From Cryptomeria japonica (taxonomy: Eukaryota; Streptophyta; Pinopsida; Cupressales; Cupressaceae), in the NCBI RefSeq assembly GCF_030272615.1, contig NC_081413.1:186582669-186646668 (forward strand): 64,000 nucleotides of DNA, given 5' to 3'. A model generated the notes under the pieces. It made no database searches and was not told the origin of the DNA. It worked only from the letters and a program-made list of their open reading frames with translations. Each line of letters starts with the position of its first letter. The stretch's first letter is position 1. Positions 11,201 to 22,824 of this stretch are shown in pieces. Made by a program: the position numbers and the translations under genes.

Positions 11201-12337
11201 ATGTCTATTGAAACAAGGTTCCAAGCACCAATGATGCAACAAAGTTTGACATATCAACCGACAATGCAATCAAATTTTAATCCAAGGCAATCACAATTAT
11301 ATCCAACCCAACAACAAGGCAATATCGGTCAAACTTATCATGATGATTTAAATGTCCAAATACAAAAACTAGAGGAGAAACTAGCTCAAGAAAAGGAGAT
11401 ATTGGAGCAAAAAGTGATAAACAGTGAGAAGATAAGATCTCAAATGTCCAAAATGTTTCAAAAATTTCCAGGTCAAAATCCAAATTTTGAGCCAATTAAT
11501 GTAAGATCTCTTCTTGAACGATCAGACATACCAGCTCTCCTCTCCCAAATAGAGATGATGAAACAATTACAAGAAAGGAGACAACATCAATTTCAACATT
11601 ATGTACCTCCACAACAAGAACAAGAAGGTGTTTACTATCAATCATATTTTCAACCATCACAACCAATGACACAACCAATTGTTCAACATATGCAACCAAC
11701 ACAACCAATGGTTCAATTTCAACAATATGTCCAACCAACTATACAATGTCAACAAATGGTTCAACCAATGGTGGAATATCAATGTCAACAACCACAATCA
11801 CCAATTCAAAAACAAAACTTGCAACATGCACCAAGCCGAATTTTGAACATGTCAAACCAAAATGATCAACATCTAGTTCAATATCAGAAAATGACATCAA
11901 ATCAAAAACAAGTTCAAGTTCAATCAACATATCAATGTCAACAACTGCCACAAAACATTCAAAAACAAAGGTTGCAACACACACCAACCCAAGTTTCAAA
12001 CATGTCAAACCAATCTGATCAACATCAAGTCCAATATCAAAACATGACATCAAATCAAAAACAAGTTCAAATTCCAAGTCCAATCATGTCAAAACCTAAA
12101 AAGAAGGGTGGCCTTATTGCAATGCTCTTAAGGAAACGACTAAGTGAGTCTTTTGAGGAAGATAAAGATAATACACTTATGTCTAGCAATGCCTCATCCC
12201 CCCGCAAGAAAATTGACTCTCTAGTGGCATCTATCCCTACACCTTTAAAATTTTCACAAGAACCTTCCATATTGTCCTCATTAAACAATACACCCAAGGC
12301 TGCAATTATCCAAGAGCTATCCATAATTGATTGTTAA
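11201..12337 (+). CDS. Gln-rich coiled-coil protein of the non-autonomous element (ORF part 1)
   Basis: 378 codons from the first ATG (11201); the upstream in-frame TTG at 11183 is not a normal eukaryotic start. Residues about 15-40 are Gln/Asn-rich. Residues about 45-85 form a likely coiled coil (QKLEEKLAQEKEILEQKV). The centre is Gln/Pro-rich with QPMVQ-type repeats. A roughly 50-residue unit is duplicated (QHAPSRILNMSNQNDQH... / QHTPTQVSNMSNQSDQH...). A short basic patch (KPKKKGG...LLRKRL) precedes the end. No gag, zinc-knuckle or enzymatic motif is seen. It ends at TAA 12335-12337, and the same frame stays open beyond it, so the stop may be recent or read through. It may be a structural protein standing in for gag, which is an inference. 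Confidence 0.65.
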   Translation: MSIETRFQAPMMQQSLTYQPTMQSNFNPRQSQLYPTQQQGNIGQTYHDDLNVQIQKLEEKLAQEKEILEQKVINSEKIRSQMSKMFQKFPGQNPNFEPINVRSLLERSDIPALLSQIEMMKQLQERRQHQFQHYVPPQQEQEGVYYQSYFQPSQPMTQPIVQHMQPTQPMVQFQQYVQPTIQCQQMVQPMVEYQCQQPQSPIQKQNLQHAPSRILNMSNQNDQHLVQYQKMTSNQKQVQVQSTYQCQQLPQNIQKQRLQHTPTQVSNMSNQSDQHQVQYQNMTSNQKQVQIPSPIMSKPKKKGGLIAMLLRKRLSESFEEDKDNTLMSSNASSPRKKIDSLVASIPTPLKFSQEPSILSSLNNTPKAAIIQELSIIDC

Positions 12338-14197
12338 GATAATCCAATTCATGATGCACATCCTTGTCATGTTTCAGAAATACAAGACCCAATGCCACCA
12401 TGCACTTTATTGCCATTACCTGTTTTAGAGGACCCCATTCGAAGTCCCTCTTCCTCATGTTCAAGCATTGATTCCTTGCCAGAATCCATCGCAAATGTTC
12501 AAAGTGCATCCCCTTCATGCCAAAGCATTGATTACTTGTCAGAATCCTCCATGCATATCCAAAGTCCAACCTCATGTCAAGAGGATAATTTAGAGCACGA
12601 AGAAATGAGTCCTAAAGCAAATCAAGATCAAGATCCTGAAACCTTATCACCCCATCCAATTGTTGACCAAGATCCCATTTCCCCAGACACTCATAATGAT
12701 TCCCCTATTCTTGTACATCCTATCCAAAGTCCTATTGGCACTCCATTCCCCGGGCAAGATCAAGATATCCCAGTCCATTCGATCCCAAAGGATCCCATTC
12801 CATTTAATGAGCAAAATGTCCTTTCAAATCCCATTGACATTCCACTTCCTCAAAAATATCAAGATATCCCTTCCATCCTTTCCGATGATCCCATTGAAAG
12901 TCAAGAGCAAAGCACCTTTAAAGAAGATTCCAATGATCTTCCTCCTTGTCAAGATCAAATCATTCCTTCAGATCCTCCACAAGATCCACTTGTCCCTCCA
13001 TCTCCACGTCCTAATCCCGCATATCCACTCCAAGATTGCATTTCTTTTGACGATCCCATTATTTCTTCCATTCCATCTCTTGAAGAGCCTATCATTGAAC
13101 CATGCCTACTACACAATCCTAGTCCCCCTCATGATCCTAATCCCCCTCATGATTCTAACGTGGCAGTGCAAGATGTTCATGAACCCCTGACATTAACAAT
13201 GGGTTCTTCCACTTTGGTCCAATCCGATCCACTTCAAGATCTCATTATTTCTCTCATATCACATCCACCTCATAATGAACTCACGTCTTCTTCCCAAAGA
13301 AAAGAGTATCCTACAAGTCAAGATATTGATAAAGGCAAAGGAGTAGACCTTCACAAGCAAGAACCCTTCCATATCAAAGAAAATATTAAGGGTCATGGCC
13401 TCAATAAAATCACTCAAGGCGTTGGTATCCCTTCAAAGTCAAAATCCAAATGTCCACCTTCCCCATCATCGCTTCCATCCATTCTAGGTCCCTATATCCC
13501 TCCATCTCCTATGCAACATCAGCAAAGGCACACATCTTGGAGAACTTTCCATCCATCCGACATGCCTCCATATCATTCCCATCCACACCAACATTCCTTT
13601 TCTCCTCCAAGCAATTTGGATGCCAAGTATAAGCATCATAAGTATAGCAATCCACATGTATTCAAGGATCAACATGTCCAATATAATCGACATGTCAAAA
13701 CAAAGAACAATATGATCCAAAAAGAAAAGGAAATATCCAAAAGGCCACAAAGGCCCACTGAGCAAAATAAAGTAAAGTCAAAATATATATGGGTTCCTAA
13801 ATCCCTTGTGCAAGCAATGCACTCCAAGGAACCACAAAAGCATGAAAAATCCAAAACCATGTGGATCCCTAAGAAGCTCCTTGAAGCACAAAAAGAACCA
13901 TCCAACTTGGCATCCAAAATTGCTATTCCTCCATCCAACCCTCTCAAATTTGTTCCTCCATCACCTTCTTCATTCATTTTGGGCCCTTATGTCCCAAAAT
14001 CCCGAGCCTTTCCTCCATCAAAATCTCAATATCCAAAATACATTTTTCCTCCATTAGTCCATCACCCCTCAAGGTGTGTGCCAATGTCGATCTTGCCTTC
14101 ATTTCCATCCACTAAAGCCCAATTCTTCCAATACCCTATCCATTATCCAATGCATATTTTCCATCCTCCCATCCCTCTCGTCCAATCCTTTGCATAA
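12338..14197 (+). CDS. Pro/Ser-rich disordered protein of the non-autonomous element (ORF part 2)
   Basis: Open in the same frame as the preceding ORF from directly after its TAA; first ATG at 12392 (601 codons). The N-terminal half is Asp/Pro-rich with DPI/DPLVP-type repeats. The C-terminal half is basic and Pro/His/Ser-rich. Two motif pairs repeat: LGPYIPPSP with LGPYVPKSR, and IWVPKSLVQA with MWIPKKLLEA. No protease, RT, RNase H or integrase signature is present, though pol would be expected here. With part 1 it makes a unit of about 1000 codons. The frame is intact apart from the single TAA, which suggests recent selection or a young insertion. Function unknown. Confidence 0.6.
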   Translation, partial: DNPIHDAHPCHVSEIQDPMPPCTLLPLPVLEDPIRSPSSSCSSIDSLPESIANVQSASPSCQSIDYLSESSMHIQSPTSCQEDNLEHEEMSPKANQDQDPETLSPHPIVDQDPISPDTHNDSPILVHPIQSPIGTPFPGQDQDIPVHSIPKDPIPFNEQNVLSNPIDIPLPQKYQDIPSILSDDPIESQEQSTFKEDSNDLPPCQDQIIPSDPPQDPLVPPSPRPNPAYPLQDCISFDDPIISSIPSLEEPIIEPCLLHNPSPPHDPNPPHDSNVAVQDVHEPLTLTMGSSTLVQSDPLQDLIISLISHPPHNELTSSSQRKEYPTSQDIDKGKGVDLHKQEPFHIKENIKGHGLNKITQGVGIPSKSKSKCPPSPSSLPSILGPYIPPSPMQHQQRHTSWRTFHPSDMPPYHSHPHQHSFSPPSNLDAKYKHHKYSNPHVFKDQHVQYNRHVKTKNNMIQKEKEISKRPQRPTEQNKVKSKYIWVPKSLVQAMHSKEPQKHEKSKTMWIPKKLLEAQKEPSNLASKIAIPPSNPLKFVPPSPSSFILGPYVPKSRAFPPSKSQYPKYIFPPLVHHPSRCVPMSILPSFPSTKAQFFQYPIHYPMHIFHPPIPLVQSFA

Positions 14198-14369
14198 ATC
14201 CTTGCCTTAGTTTCATCTCATTTTCCATGTCCTTATCCTACCAACGTCTTTGAGCATACTTTTAAAGGTCATGGTCCATTTTTTTCAAGGCTACTATCCA
14301 AATAAAAAGACGCTTGAGTCCTTCTTCCATCCCCTATCATGTGTCCATCTTCTTCTGAAAAAGTCAAAA

Positions 14370-14435
14370 ATACAAAAAAAAAAAAGTGAAAAAGGAAAGA
14401 AAAAAAGAAAAAAGAAAAAAGTAAAGAAAAATAAT
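14370..14435 (+). repeat. Purine-only tract
   Basis: A/G-rich stretch downstream of the long ORF. It is about 2.45 kb from the LTR, so it is unlikely to be the 3' polypurine tract. Confidence 0.7.
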
Positions 14436-14444
14436 TCGTCCACT

Positions 14445-14720
14445 GGTGAAAACCTGGCAAATAGGCGCCTTGGGCAAGTACCATGATGAAAACCTGGCAA
14501 ACAGGTGTCATGTGTAATCTATGAACTTCTTGCACACCACACTTGGGGGCAGGTTTCCTCCTATCATATCCTTTTGTCCTTAATTGTTCCATTATCCTAT
14601 CAAACCCATGTCATACTCCTTCATATCCTTTTGTCCTTCATTGTTCCATTATCCTATCGAACCCCTGTCATTACCCTTCATATCCTGTTGTCCCTCATGT
14701 CCAGTTTCCCTTTCCACCTT
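14445..14720 (+). repeat. Direct repeats downstream of the element ORF
   Basis: Two copies of GAAAACCTGGCAAA.AGG lie at about 14448-14510. They are followed by a degenerate tandem repeat of about 62 bp (TCATATCCTTTTGTCCTT...CCATTATCCTATC) to about 14720. Confidence 0.8.
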
Positions 14721-15235
14721 TGATCTTGACAAGGCTGAGGATCGTCATGAGCATCATGCATCTTGTTTGCAGCTTTTAGTCCATCATAGCTTTTGGTCTT
14801 TATCCATTTTCTTATTACAACCTTTCATCCATATTCCCTGGCTTATTGCAACTTTCTACCACTATCCCTTAGCCAATCCCAACCTTCAGTCCATGTCCCT
14901 TATCCATTCTTGATCTTGCTTATCCTATCCATATCTTATCACTATCCAAACACTCTTTTTCATTCCTCGATCTTGATTTGACATAAGGACACAAAAATTT
15001 AAACATGTTTTTCAAAAACCTCTTGACATGTCCCTCATGCCATGTCACTGCTATACATTGTCATATCCAGTCTCTTGTCCCATCACGTCATAGTCCTTGG
15101 AAATTGCATCTGTATTGTCTCCATGATAAAAGGCCTTTGTCTTCTCTCTATCCACCATCATTGCAGCAAGCCTATTTATCCATTTGTCATATTCCTTGCA
15201 TTGCTAGACACTGGGGGCAAAATTTGAAAAAGTCA

Positions 15236-15530
15236 TAAAAATCCAAAAAAGTCCTGAAGAAAGTCCAAAAAATTGAAAAAAGTCCTGAAAAAAAGTCTTA
15301 AAAATTGAAAAATGTCCTGAAAAAATTCAAAAAAAAAATCAAATAATGTCCTGAGAAGATCCATAAAAAACGAATAATGTCCTGAAAAAATTCAAAAAAA
15401 TCAAATAATGTCCTGAGAAAATCCATAAAAATCGAATAATGTCCTGAAAAAATCCATAAAAAAATCAAATAATGTCCTGAAATAATCCAAAAAAAAAAAA
15501 TCATATAAAGTCCTGAAAAAAGAATGAACA
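15236..15530 (+). repeat. A-rich tandem repeat, unit about 40 bp
   Basis: About seven degenerate copies of AATAATGTCCTGAAAAAAT followed by CCATAAAAA or CAAAAAAA. Minus-strand Phe-rich open frames here are artefacts of the repeat. Confidence 0.85.
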
Positions 15531-15769
15531 CAAAAAAAATTGTAAAATTCCAAAAAAACCAAAAACACGCATTTTTGCAATAAAGTATTCCCTTTATGCA
15601 TAGACAAATCACTGAGCATTCATCCAACGACACTCGCAATCAATCCAACATCGTGCTTTAATGAAATCATGCTTTAACCAGATGAACTTTTCAATCAAAA
15701 TCAAACGTTCAAACTGATCACAATTGTCATACAATCGAATATCAGCATCAAAATCATTTGTCCTTGTTA

Positions 15770-15880
15770 CATTATCATGGGTCTTATACAGGGTGTGGTA
15801 TACTCGAAACCAGACTGTGTCCTGTCTTAGACGGGGTACCGTATTTCCTGAAACCAGACAGCATGATCGTCCTATCAACA
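15770..15880 (+). repeat. Two copies of a module that forms the Tat element's tandem array
   Basis: The plus strand has GTCTTATACAGGGTGTG...CGAAACCAGAC and then GTCTTAGACGGGG...CCTGAAACCAGAC. These match, in the same sense, the array unit at 37850-38495 (sense: GTCTTATACAGGATG...TTCCTGAAACCAGAC). Confidence 0.75.
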
Positions 15881-16878
15881 CGTTCAACTTTTGACAGTAA
15901 AGATCAAGATGTTTGTTTGATTTGCTTGAATTTGTGAGTCTTATTTTCTTATTGATTTATCTTTGGCTTCGATCATGTCCCTATGTTGCTCGATGATGTC
16001 ACTAAGTGATTTAGAGTGACCGGGATGGCTCATGGTCTCTTTCTTTGATTGTGATTGTCGTTTGTCTATGTTGTGTCTGTCTTTCGCAAAAAGGGTTGCA
16101 TTTCAGCTCTGGCCTTCAATGCCATGATGCTACGCATCCATTTTGCTAAATAAAAATAAAGGTTCTCACCTACAAAGTGCATTACTGAAAGCAAGTTTTC
16201 ATCATCTCTAACTGTCGTCTATCTCATTTCTTACTAACACTTCTTCCATCCAGTCGGATAGTCAGTTCAGTCTAGTGCTCCGATATCCACGCACATATGC
16301 TGCATCCTGCATCCATTTGGTTAGTACATTTGCATTCCATCACATATTACATCAAGCATTTTAGCCATTTTTCATTTCATAAATACATCAAAAAAATACA
16401 TAAAAATGCATCCATACATGTTCATAAACCAGTGCATAAGTCATCCATACATGCAAAAAACATAAGTCATAACATATTGCATCCATCATGTCGATGCATA
16501 TCATATCACATATCATAATAATGTCGGAGTACAAAATCAGACTGTCTGTCCTAAGTATGACCCGCAGGCTGACTACAAAATGGCAAACTACATAATGTCC
16601 ACTATCTGTCATAAGGAGCACGTGCCTCTGTCACTGAGTGCTCCCTCTGTCCTCCTCATCCCTACCATGTCTCGCGAATGATGTCCCTCCTGGTCCTAGC
16701 TGTGGTGGTCTCACAGGTCCACTCACCCCCATGCTGCTCTATCATTTTTATCGATCAATTGGCCTCTTTTCTGCATGTTTCCGGCCAATTCCTCGAGGGG
16801 GCATGCATATGTCATTGTTATTGTCTGGGGCATTTTCGTTATTGTTCTTTGAAACAATGCTCAGAATCGCATTGTCTC

Positions 16879-16892
16879 AAAGAGGGGCAAAA
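16879..16892 (+). other. Polypurine tract of the non-autonomous element
   Basis: AAAGAGGGGCAAAA ends directly at the right LTR. The Tat element has the identical tract next to its 3' LTR. Confidence 0.92.
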
Positions 16893-18549
16893 TGTAGACA
16901 CCCAAAAATGGTCAACGCTTGCGAGGTCATACTTTAACATTTGCGCATTGCCTCATTTTAGGTTTTTGTGTCGCATTAACATTTCTCCTATGTCACGCAC
17001 TTGATTTTTATCATTTGCGAGCATCGAGTCATTCTTCTACATTCTTCAATCATCTCGTCTTCGAATTTGGTCTTGTCGATAACATTATCCAATCATGATT
17101 TTGATTAATTTTACCCTGTCGCATCAATGTGCGTATTCATTTGTCATCATTTTGGACATCGTCAATCCTAATTAGGGTTTTGTCCTCCTGTCAATCTTAT
17201 CAATCTTATCATCAATCTTATCATTTTGGACATTGTCAACCCTAATTAGGGTTTTGTCCTCTTATCAATCTTGTCGATTTGTCATCAATCCTTCAATCTT
17301 GTCGTTTTACGATCGATTTGTCATCGATCGTTGTCATGTTCGATCTTGTCATCTTGCGATCAATTTGTCATTGATCGTGGTCGTTATCAATTTTATCATT
17401 TTGCGATCGATTTGTCATCGATCGTGGTCATTATCTTGTCATCTTGCAATCCATTTTGTCATCGATTCGTGTCCTTTTGTCAATCTTGTCATTTTGCGAT
17501 CATTTCACTATCGATCATTGTTTGTCTCGATTATGTCAATTTGGATCAATTTGTCATTATTCCTCGTCAATTGGTGCATTTTTCAATCAAATCGTTTATC
17601 GCATTGATCATTCATCAATTCAAAATCATGACATTAATTATCTTTAATCAAGACCTAATTGCCATTTTTCGCATTTCTAATTCGTCTTCTAGGGTTTTAT
17701 GATTTATTCATTTAACCTAATTTGCCATTTCTTCCTCTAGGATTAAATAATTTACTTATTTATCCTAAGTCTTCTCATTACAATTAAATCTTTATTTAAT
17801 TGGCTAATTATTCTTCTTTGTGAATTGATTAATAAATGAAAAATTATTAATTAATTCACTAATTCTTAAATCCTATTTTTCATCAATTTCTAATTCCAAT
17901 TTCCTAATTTGTCATCAATTTCAATTTCCTATTTTTCAAATTTCTAATTCCTTTTCCCTCCTAATTCATCTCCTAATTCTATGGGAGTGGCATTTCAATT
18001 TGTCATGAAATTGTCATAATTGATTAATCAATCAATTTTGACATGAAATGTGTCATAATCAATCAATCAAATTGTGCATGGAAATGCATAATTTGTCATA
18101 ATTTGTCATATTGATTTGCAATTTCTATTTGAATTGCATCATGCCAATCTTGTCACTTATCCAATTCTTCTATAAATTGGATGATTTTCTTGAATCAAAG
18201 CTAATAACCCTTCGAAATCCTTACCCTTGGAATCTTCATGAACCCCGAATTGCTATCAAACTACCGAATTTTCATTTCTAGTACTCTTGAACTTTTTGCT
18301 TTCAATTGTGTGAGCACTTGTAGGTGAGATCCACAAACCCATTGAAGAGGAAAGAACAACAATGGAGCCGCATGGAAGAAGCATATGGTTTGCATGATAT
18401 TTTCATTTTGAATGCTTTGTTTCCATACCTCTATTGAATGTGCTTTGGAATTAGGTTCATTTCATGAGTATTCTTTTGATTATGTTATCATATCTTGTGT
18501 TGTGATTGATCTATCTATGTTTTGATGATTCCTAATTTCTTACGCTACA
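16893..18549 (+). repeat. 3' LTR of the non-autonomous element
   Basis: 1657 bp, nearly identical to 7267-8922, followed by the TSD ATAAT (18550-18554). Confidence 0.95.
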
Positions 18550-19284
18550 ATAATAATAAAACATATCAATTTAACATTTCTTTGTTATTGCAGTAGACCC
18601 TCCCTTGTAGCGGCCTCCATGTCGTCAGTACACGACTAGGCATACATTAAGATCATGAGCAGAGGGCAGAACAACTGAAGGGGGGATAAATGATTTAGAA
18701 AATGATACTCCACTTCTTCTTTATTTTATCTGCAACCAAGAAAAAAAAGTGATTGTAATCATATTATGACAACCATATTTTTTAGAATATGTAAGAACTG
18801 AAACAATGAATGTTATATGTTAATGAATGGATGTGAATATGTTAATGAATGAATGTTATATGTTATTAATGGATGAATGAATGAGTGTTATATGTTATTA
18901 ATGGATGAATGAATGAATGTTATATGTTATTAATGGATGAATGAATGATTAATGTTATATGATCGGGTATGGGGAATTGAGAGTGACATGAGGGTGGAAG
19001 GGGATGGTGGAGGGGCCAAATGAGCTTCCACCTTCACGTGTTTGGCCTTGTTAAGTACAAAATACTAAACTATTCTTGACACAAAGAGAAGCTCAATAAG
19101 TTAATGCGCTTTTCAATATTTCATTATGCTGCACTTTTAAGCTTATACAATTTTCATTAGTTCTCTTAGCTTCAATATGTTACCCTTTGTACTTGTTTTA
19201 CTTTTTAACACATCTCATATGTTACCCTGGATGACAACTTTTGCAGGGGATTCCAGTTGGCATAATATTTCCAATTGGGAAATT

Positions 19285-19877
<593 letters not shown>

Positions 19878-20158
19878 ATAAGGATATTTTTCTTCACCCC
19901 GTGGCTTTGTTTAGTCAAGAGCCTTGCCCCTTTGTGTGACTAACTAGGGTATGGGTCAGATTTGTAATAATAGGAGGTATGGGTCTGATTTATTAATTAT
20001 TTTTATAGGAGTCTTTGGTACACAATTAATTTGACTTTATTTTTTCTTGGTTTACAACAGAGGCTTATTTTTCATATTTTCTATGTTCCTTTTGGGAACT
20101 TTTTTTTTCATATTATAATAGATTGTGCCACATTATGACCTATTTGTGGTTTTTGAAG

Positions 20159-20983
20159 ATTCGTAAAATGGATCTTGAGGCAAGAAGTTTGCAGTCTAGT
20201 GTAAAGGCCAACCTACTTGCCAAATTGAGGGAATAGAAATTTGACCTGAACAACTTGAAAAGAGATCTAAAGAAGGCTTCCTTAGCTAATTCACAAAGTG
20301 CAAGAGATGAGCTACTTGATTTTGGAATGAGTGATGCATTAATGGTATTGTTTCTAACCAGAAAAAATTTGTTAGATCTTTCTTGTTTGACCATAAGATA
20401 GTTGTGAATTCCCTCTATTTGAACTTTTCTATTTTCATTGTCTTCAAACATAGGATTCTTTCTTAGAAAAGGTATATTTTTGGGGGACTACAAAAATATC
20501 TTCAGAACTATGCAAATTTCTGTTGTATAAATACCATCTTCTTCAATAATCAATATCACCCATCTATCAATTGCCAAGTCTACAATTTTGCTTTTAAATG
20601 TGAATTTTATACGAATCCACTAGGTGGATGATATTTAATGCTTTTGTTGGGTATTAACTATTAACTATTAAGGTTGTCACATTACTTCTTTCTGCTTGTA
20701 TATGATTTTTTAATTTTAAGGAATACAAGTAGAAAGTATCTGCACATATGGAGAAATGTTCCATTTCGATTTTTTAATTATTATATTACTATGTTGATCT
20801 GTTATGATTCAGGCATCAACAGATCAAAGGGGGAGATTATTGATGTCAACTAAGAGGCTTAACCAGTCTACTAATCAGATCAAAGAGAGTAAGAGAACCA
20901 TACTAGAAATAGAAGAACTTGGGGTTTCCATCCTTTAGGACGTGCACCAACAGTGACAAACACTTTTGCACACACATGATACG
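20159..20983 (+). pseudogene. VTI1: VTI1-type v-SNARE exon fragment (copy A2)
   Basis: Exons 20159-20344 and 20813-20983. The acceptor before exon 1 is intact (GAAG). Exon 2 extends beyond the A1 breakpoint with a QTLLHTHDT stretch, matching the known VTI1 region, then a GTATAA donor. TAG replaces the conserved Tyr after LRE (A1 has TAA there). Exon 2 lacks A1's TAG but has its own TAG and TGA. The following VTI1 exon with the SNARE core and transmembrane anchor was not found downstream. Confidence 0.9.
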
Positions 20984-21617
20984 GTATAAATTTCCCTTGT
21001 AAATTGTTCTATTATCATTTTTGTCACATGAAATCTTTAATTTTTGTGTCCCAAATTACATATTTTACTTCCATTCATAGTTTACTCAACCAAAGAAAAT
21101 TATAGCATTCTTCTCCTCAGAAAATTAGGTGTACATGTGGCTTACAATTAATAGTTATAAAGAACAACACGATTTTAAATCTATTAGTCAAATATATAAC
21201 ATGTTTTTGCATATATTTGGTACTTCTACTATAGCATTTGAGTTTCAAAGAAAAGTCTTACACAATTGTCTTGTGCATTTGAAATACAAGCACATGATAG
21301 AATTAGCAAGCAAACAAATCTATTCAAGAACTACAATTGCATGATGGTTTGGTTTGACAATGTTGTTGTAATAAACATTCCTTATGCCTTTAGAGAAAGT
21401 AATGGAACCATCCAATCCTCCCATAGGATCCATCCTCAAGTTGTTAATCTCAAGATGTCCATCACTCATCCCTTACCAAACAATGGCTTGGTGAACGACT
21501 CCTTTTTGGAGCCAATCTTTGGTGGTTTGGAGGCACCTAGGGATTCTAGTTAAGTCTGCTATTAGAATAGTTGTATCGATGCCATATTATACACTTGCTT
21601 TCAAAATAAGTTATACT
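20984..21617. other. Sequence 3' of the VTI1 fragment, nothing recognised
   Basis: AT-rich. A short open stretch at 21266-21553 resembles nothing I know. I looked for the missing last VTI1 exon (SNARE core plus hydrophobic tail) and did not see it. Confidence 0.5.
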
Positions 21618-22412
21618 TGTTGGCTTATGCACACTCCAATGAGACATTTTATGTGATTGAAGGTTTTGTCATTGATGGCAACCTTGCAATCTTATGGCAC
21701 CGACAAAAGCATTATATTGGCATCAGCAGATCACACTCTACACCAGCACTTAGGACACCGGCACCGGCACAAAAGAAAGGAAGTATACCGGCACAAAAGC
21801 CGACATGATTTTGTTATATTATATTTTGTTTATTATTGTAAAAATGTGTAAGCCGACTTGGAAAATTGTAAAATGACTCTTATATATAAAAGAGATCATT
21901 GTAGACATTTGTGATGATGTGTAGAAGCATAAAAGAAAATTATTAGGCAGACCTATTGTGCGAAATATAGGTCAAGGGGTATATGTAAAGAACAGAGCAA
22001 GAACCGGTACTGAATCTGGCATTGAAGATGCTATTGTAAAGCAGTACAAGATATTGGATTTGTTTAATCCTTATTGTAAGTCAGTGAGACTTCCCATTGA
22101 ACAGTGAGCTCTAGGCAGTTAGCCTTCCTGCATGTGCAAGCCCCTATTGTAAGTAATATTCTCTTATTGGCCAGTGAGTGAATATTGTGGGTCACAAATC
22201 CCACCGAGGTTTTTCCCACATCGGGTTTCCTCATTAAAATCTTGTGTTATGGTGTGCTTTTCATGTGGATGTTCTTGATTCTGTTTATTTCATTATTTCT
22301 TGCATACCGGTACACTGTTACATTATGTTTTGCATGTTTTAAGTTAAGAAATTCTACTCATCAGTTAGATACTGATTCACCCCCCCTCTCAATATCTATG
22401 GGATCCCTAACA
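21618..22412 (+). mobile_element. Solo LTR, Sirevirus type (795 bp)
   Basis: TGTTGGC...CCTAACA ends, flanked by the 5 bp target duplication ATACT (21613-21617 and 22413-22417). No internal sequence lies on either side, so it is a solo LTR from LTR-LTR recombination. TATA-like TATATATAAA at 21881-21890. The C-rich motif GATTCACCCCCCCTCTCA near its 3' end is shared with the other Sirevirus-type LTRs in the window. Confidence 0.9.
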
Positions 22413-22824
22413 ATACTGTCGGATCATGGATGATTCATTATCCTGATCTTATTAGTTATACAGATAGGGACTCTGTCTTCATTTTCTTTCATCGCCATAG
22501 GTTTCCCCAATGTTAGTTTCTCAATTAGGAATTCATGATCGGAATAACTATTCTGATATCATTTTATTTGTTTTCTATTGATACAACTTCAACTATCGGA
22601 TCAATGCTAATGTGTTATCTTGACTTCATTAGTTATTCTGATGAGCCTTTTCAATGCTTATCGATAAATTTCCTCTTATTTTCTTTTATCGGGATAACTT
22701 GCATCATCTAGATAGCCTTCTAGTCCTATCCCGATCTTGTATATGATTCCAATATAACTTGTATTGACATAACATATTTCGAAATACACATGTCGAAATA
22801 GTTTACTCTAACAGAACGAATATA
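22413..22824. other. Spacer with recurring TCGGA/TATCGG words
   Basis: AT-rich sequence in which short words such as ATCGGAATAAC, TATCGGGATAAC and CCCGATC recur every 40-80 bp. No gene. It may be decayed subterminal repeat of a DNA transposon. Confidence 0.3.

Larger units (their letters stand above)
7267..18549 (+). mobile_element. Large non-autonomous LTR retrotransposon (LARD-like), complete
   Basis: Left LTR 7267-8922 (1656 bp) and right LTR 16893-18549 (1657 bp), both with TGTAGACACC...GCTACA ends, flanked by the 5 bp target duplication ATAAT (7262-7266 and 18550-18554). By eye the LTRs differ at about seven substitutions and one indel, so the insertion is recent. The internal 7.97 kb has a polypurine tract next to the right LTR and one long disordered-protein frame. 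It has no gag domain, protease, reverse transcriptase, RNase H or integrase that I can recognise. It must depend on enzymes from elsewhere; the Tat element at 36513-48586 shares its leader, 3' module, polypurine tract and LTR end. Confidence 0.95.

Noticed and set aside
11277-12575. Minus-strand Val/Leu/Asp-rich ORFs opposite the long element ORF
   Set aside because: Mirror frames of CAA/CCA-rich codons on the plus strand; no independent motif.
15298-15639. Phe-rich minus-strand ORF suggesting a membrane protein
   Set aside because: Generated by the A-rich tandem repeat on the plus strand.
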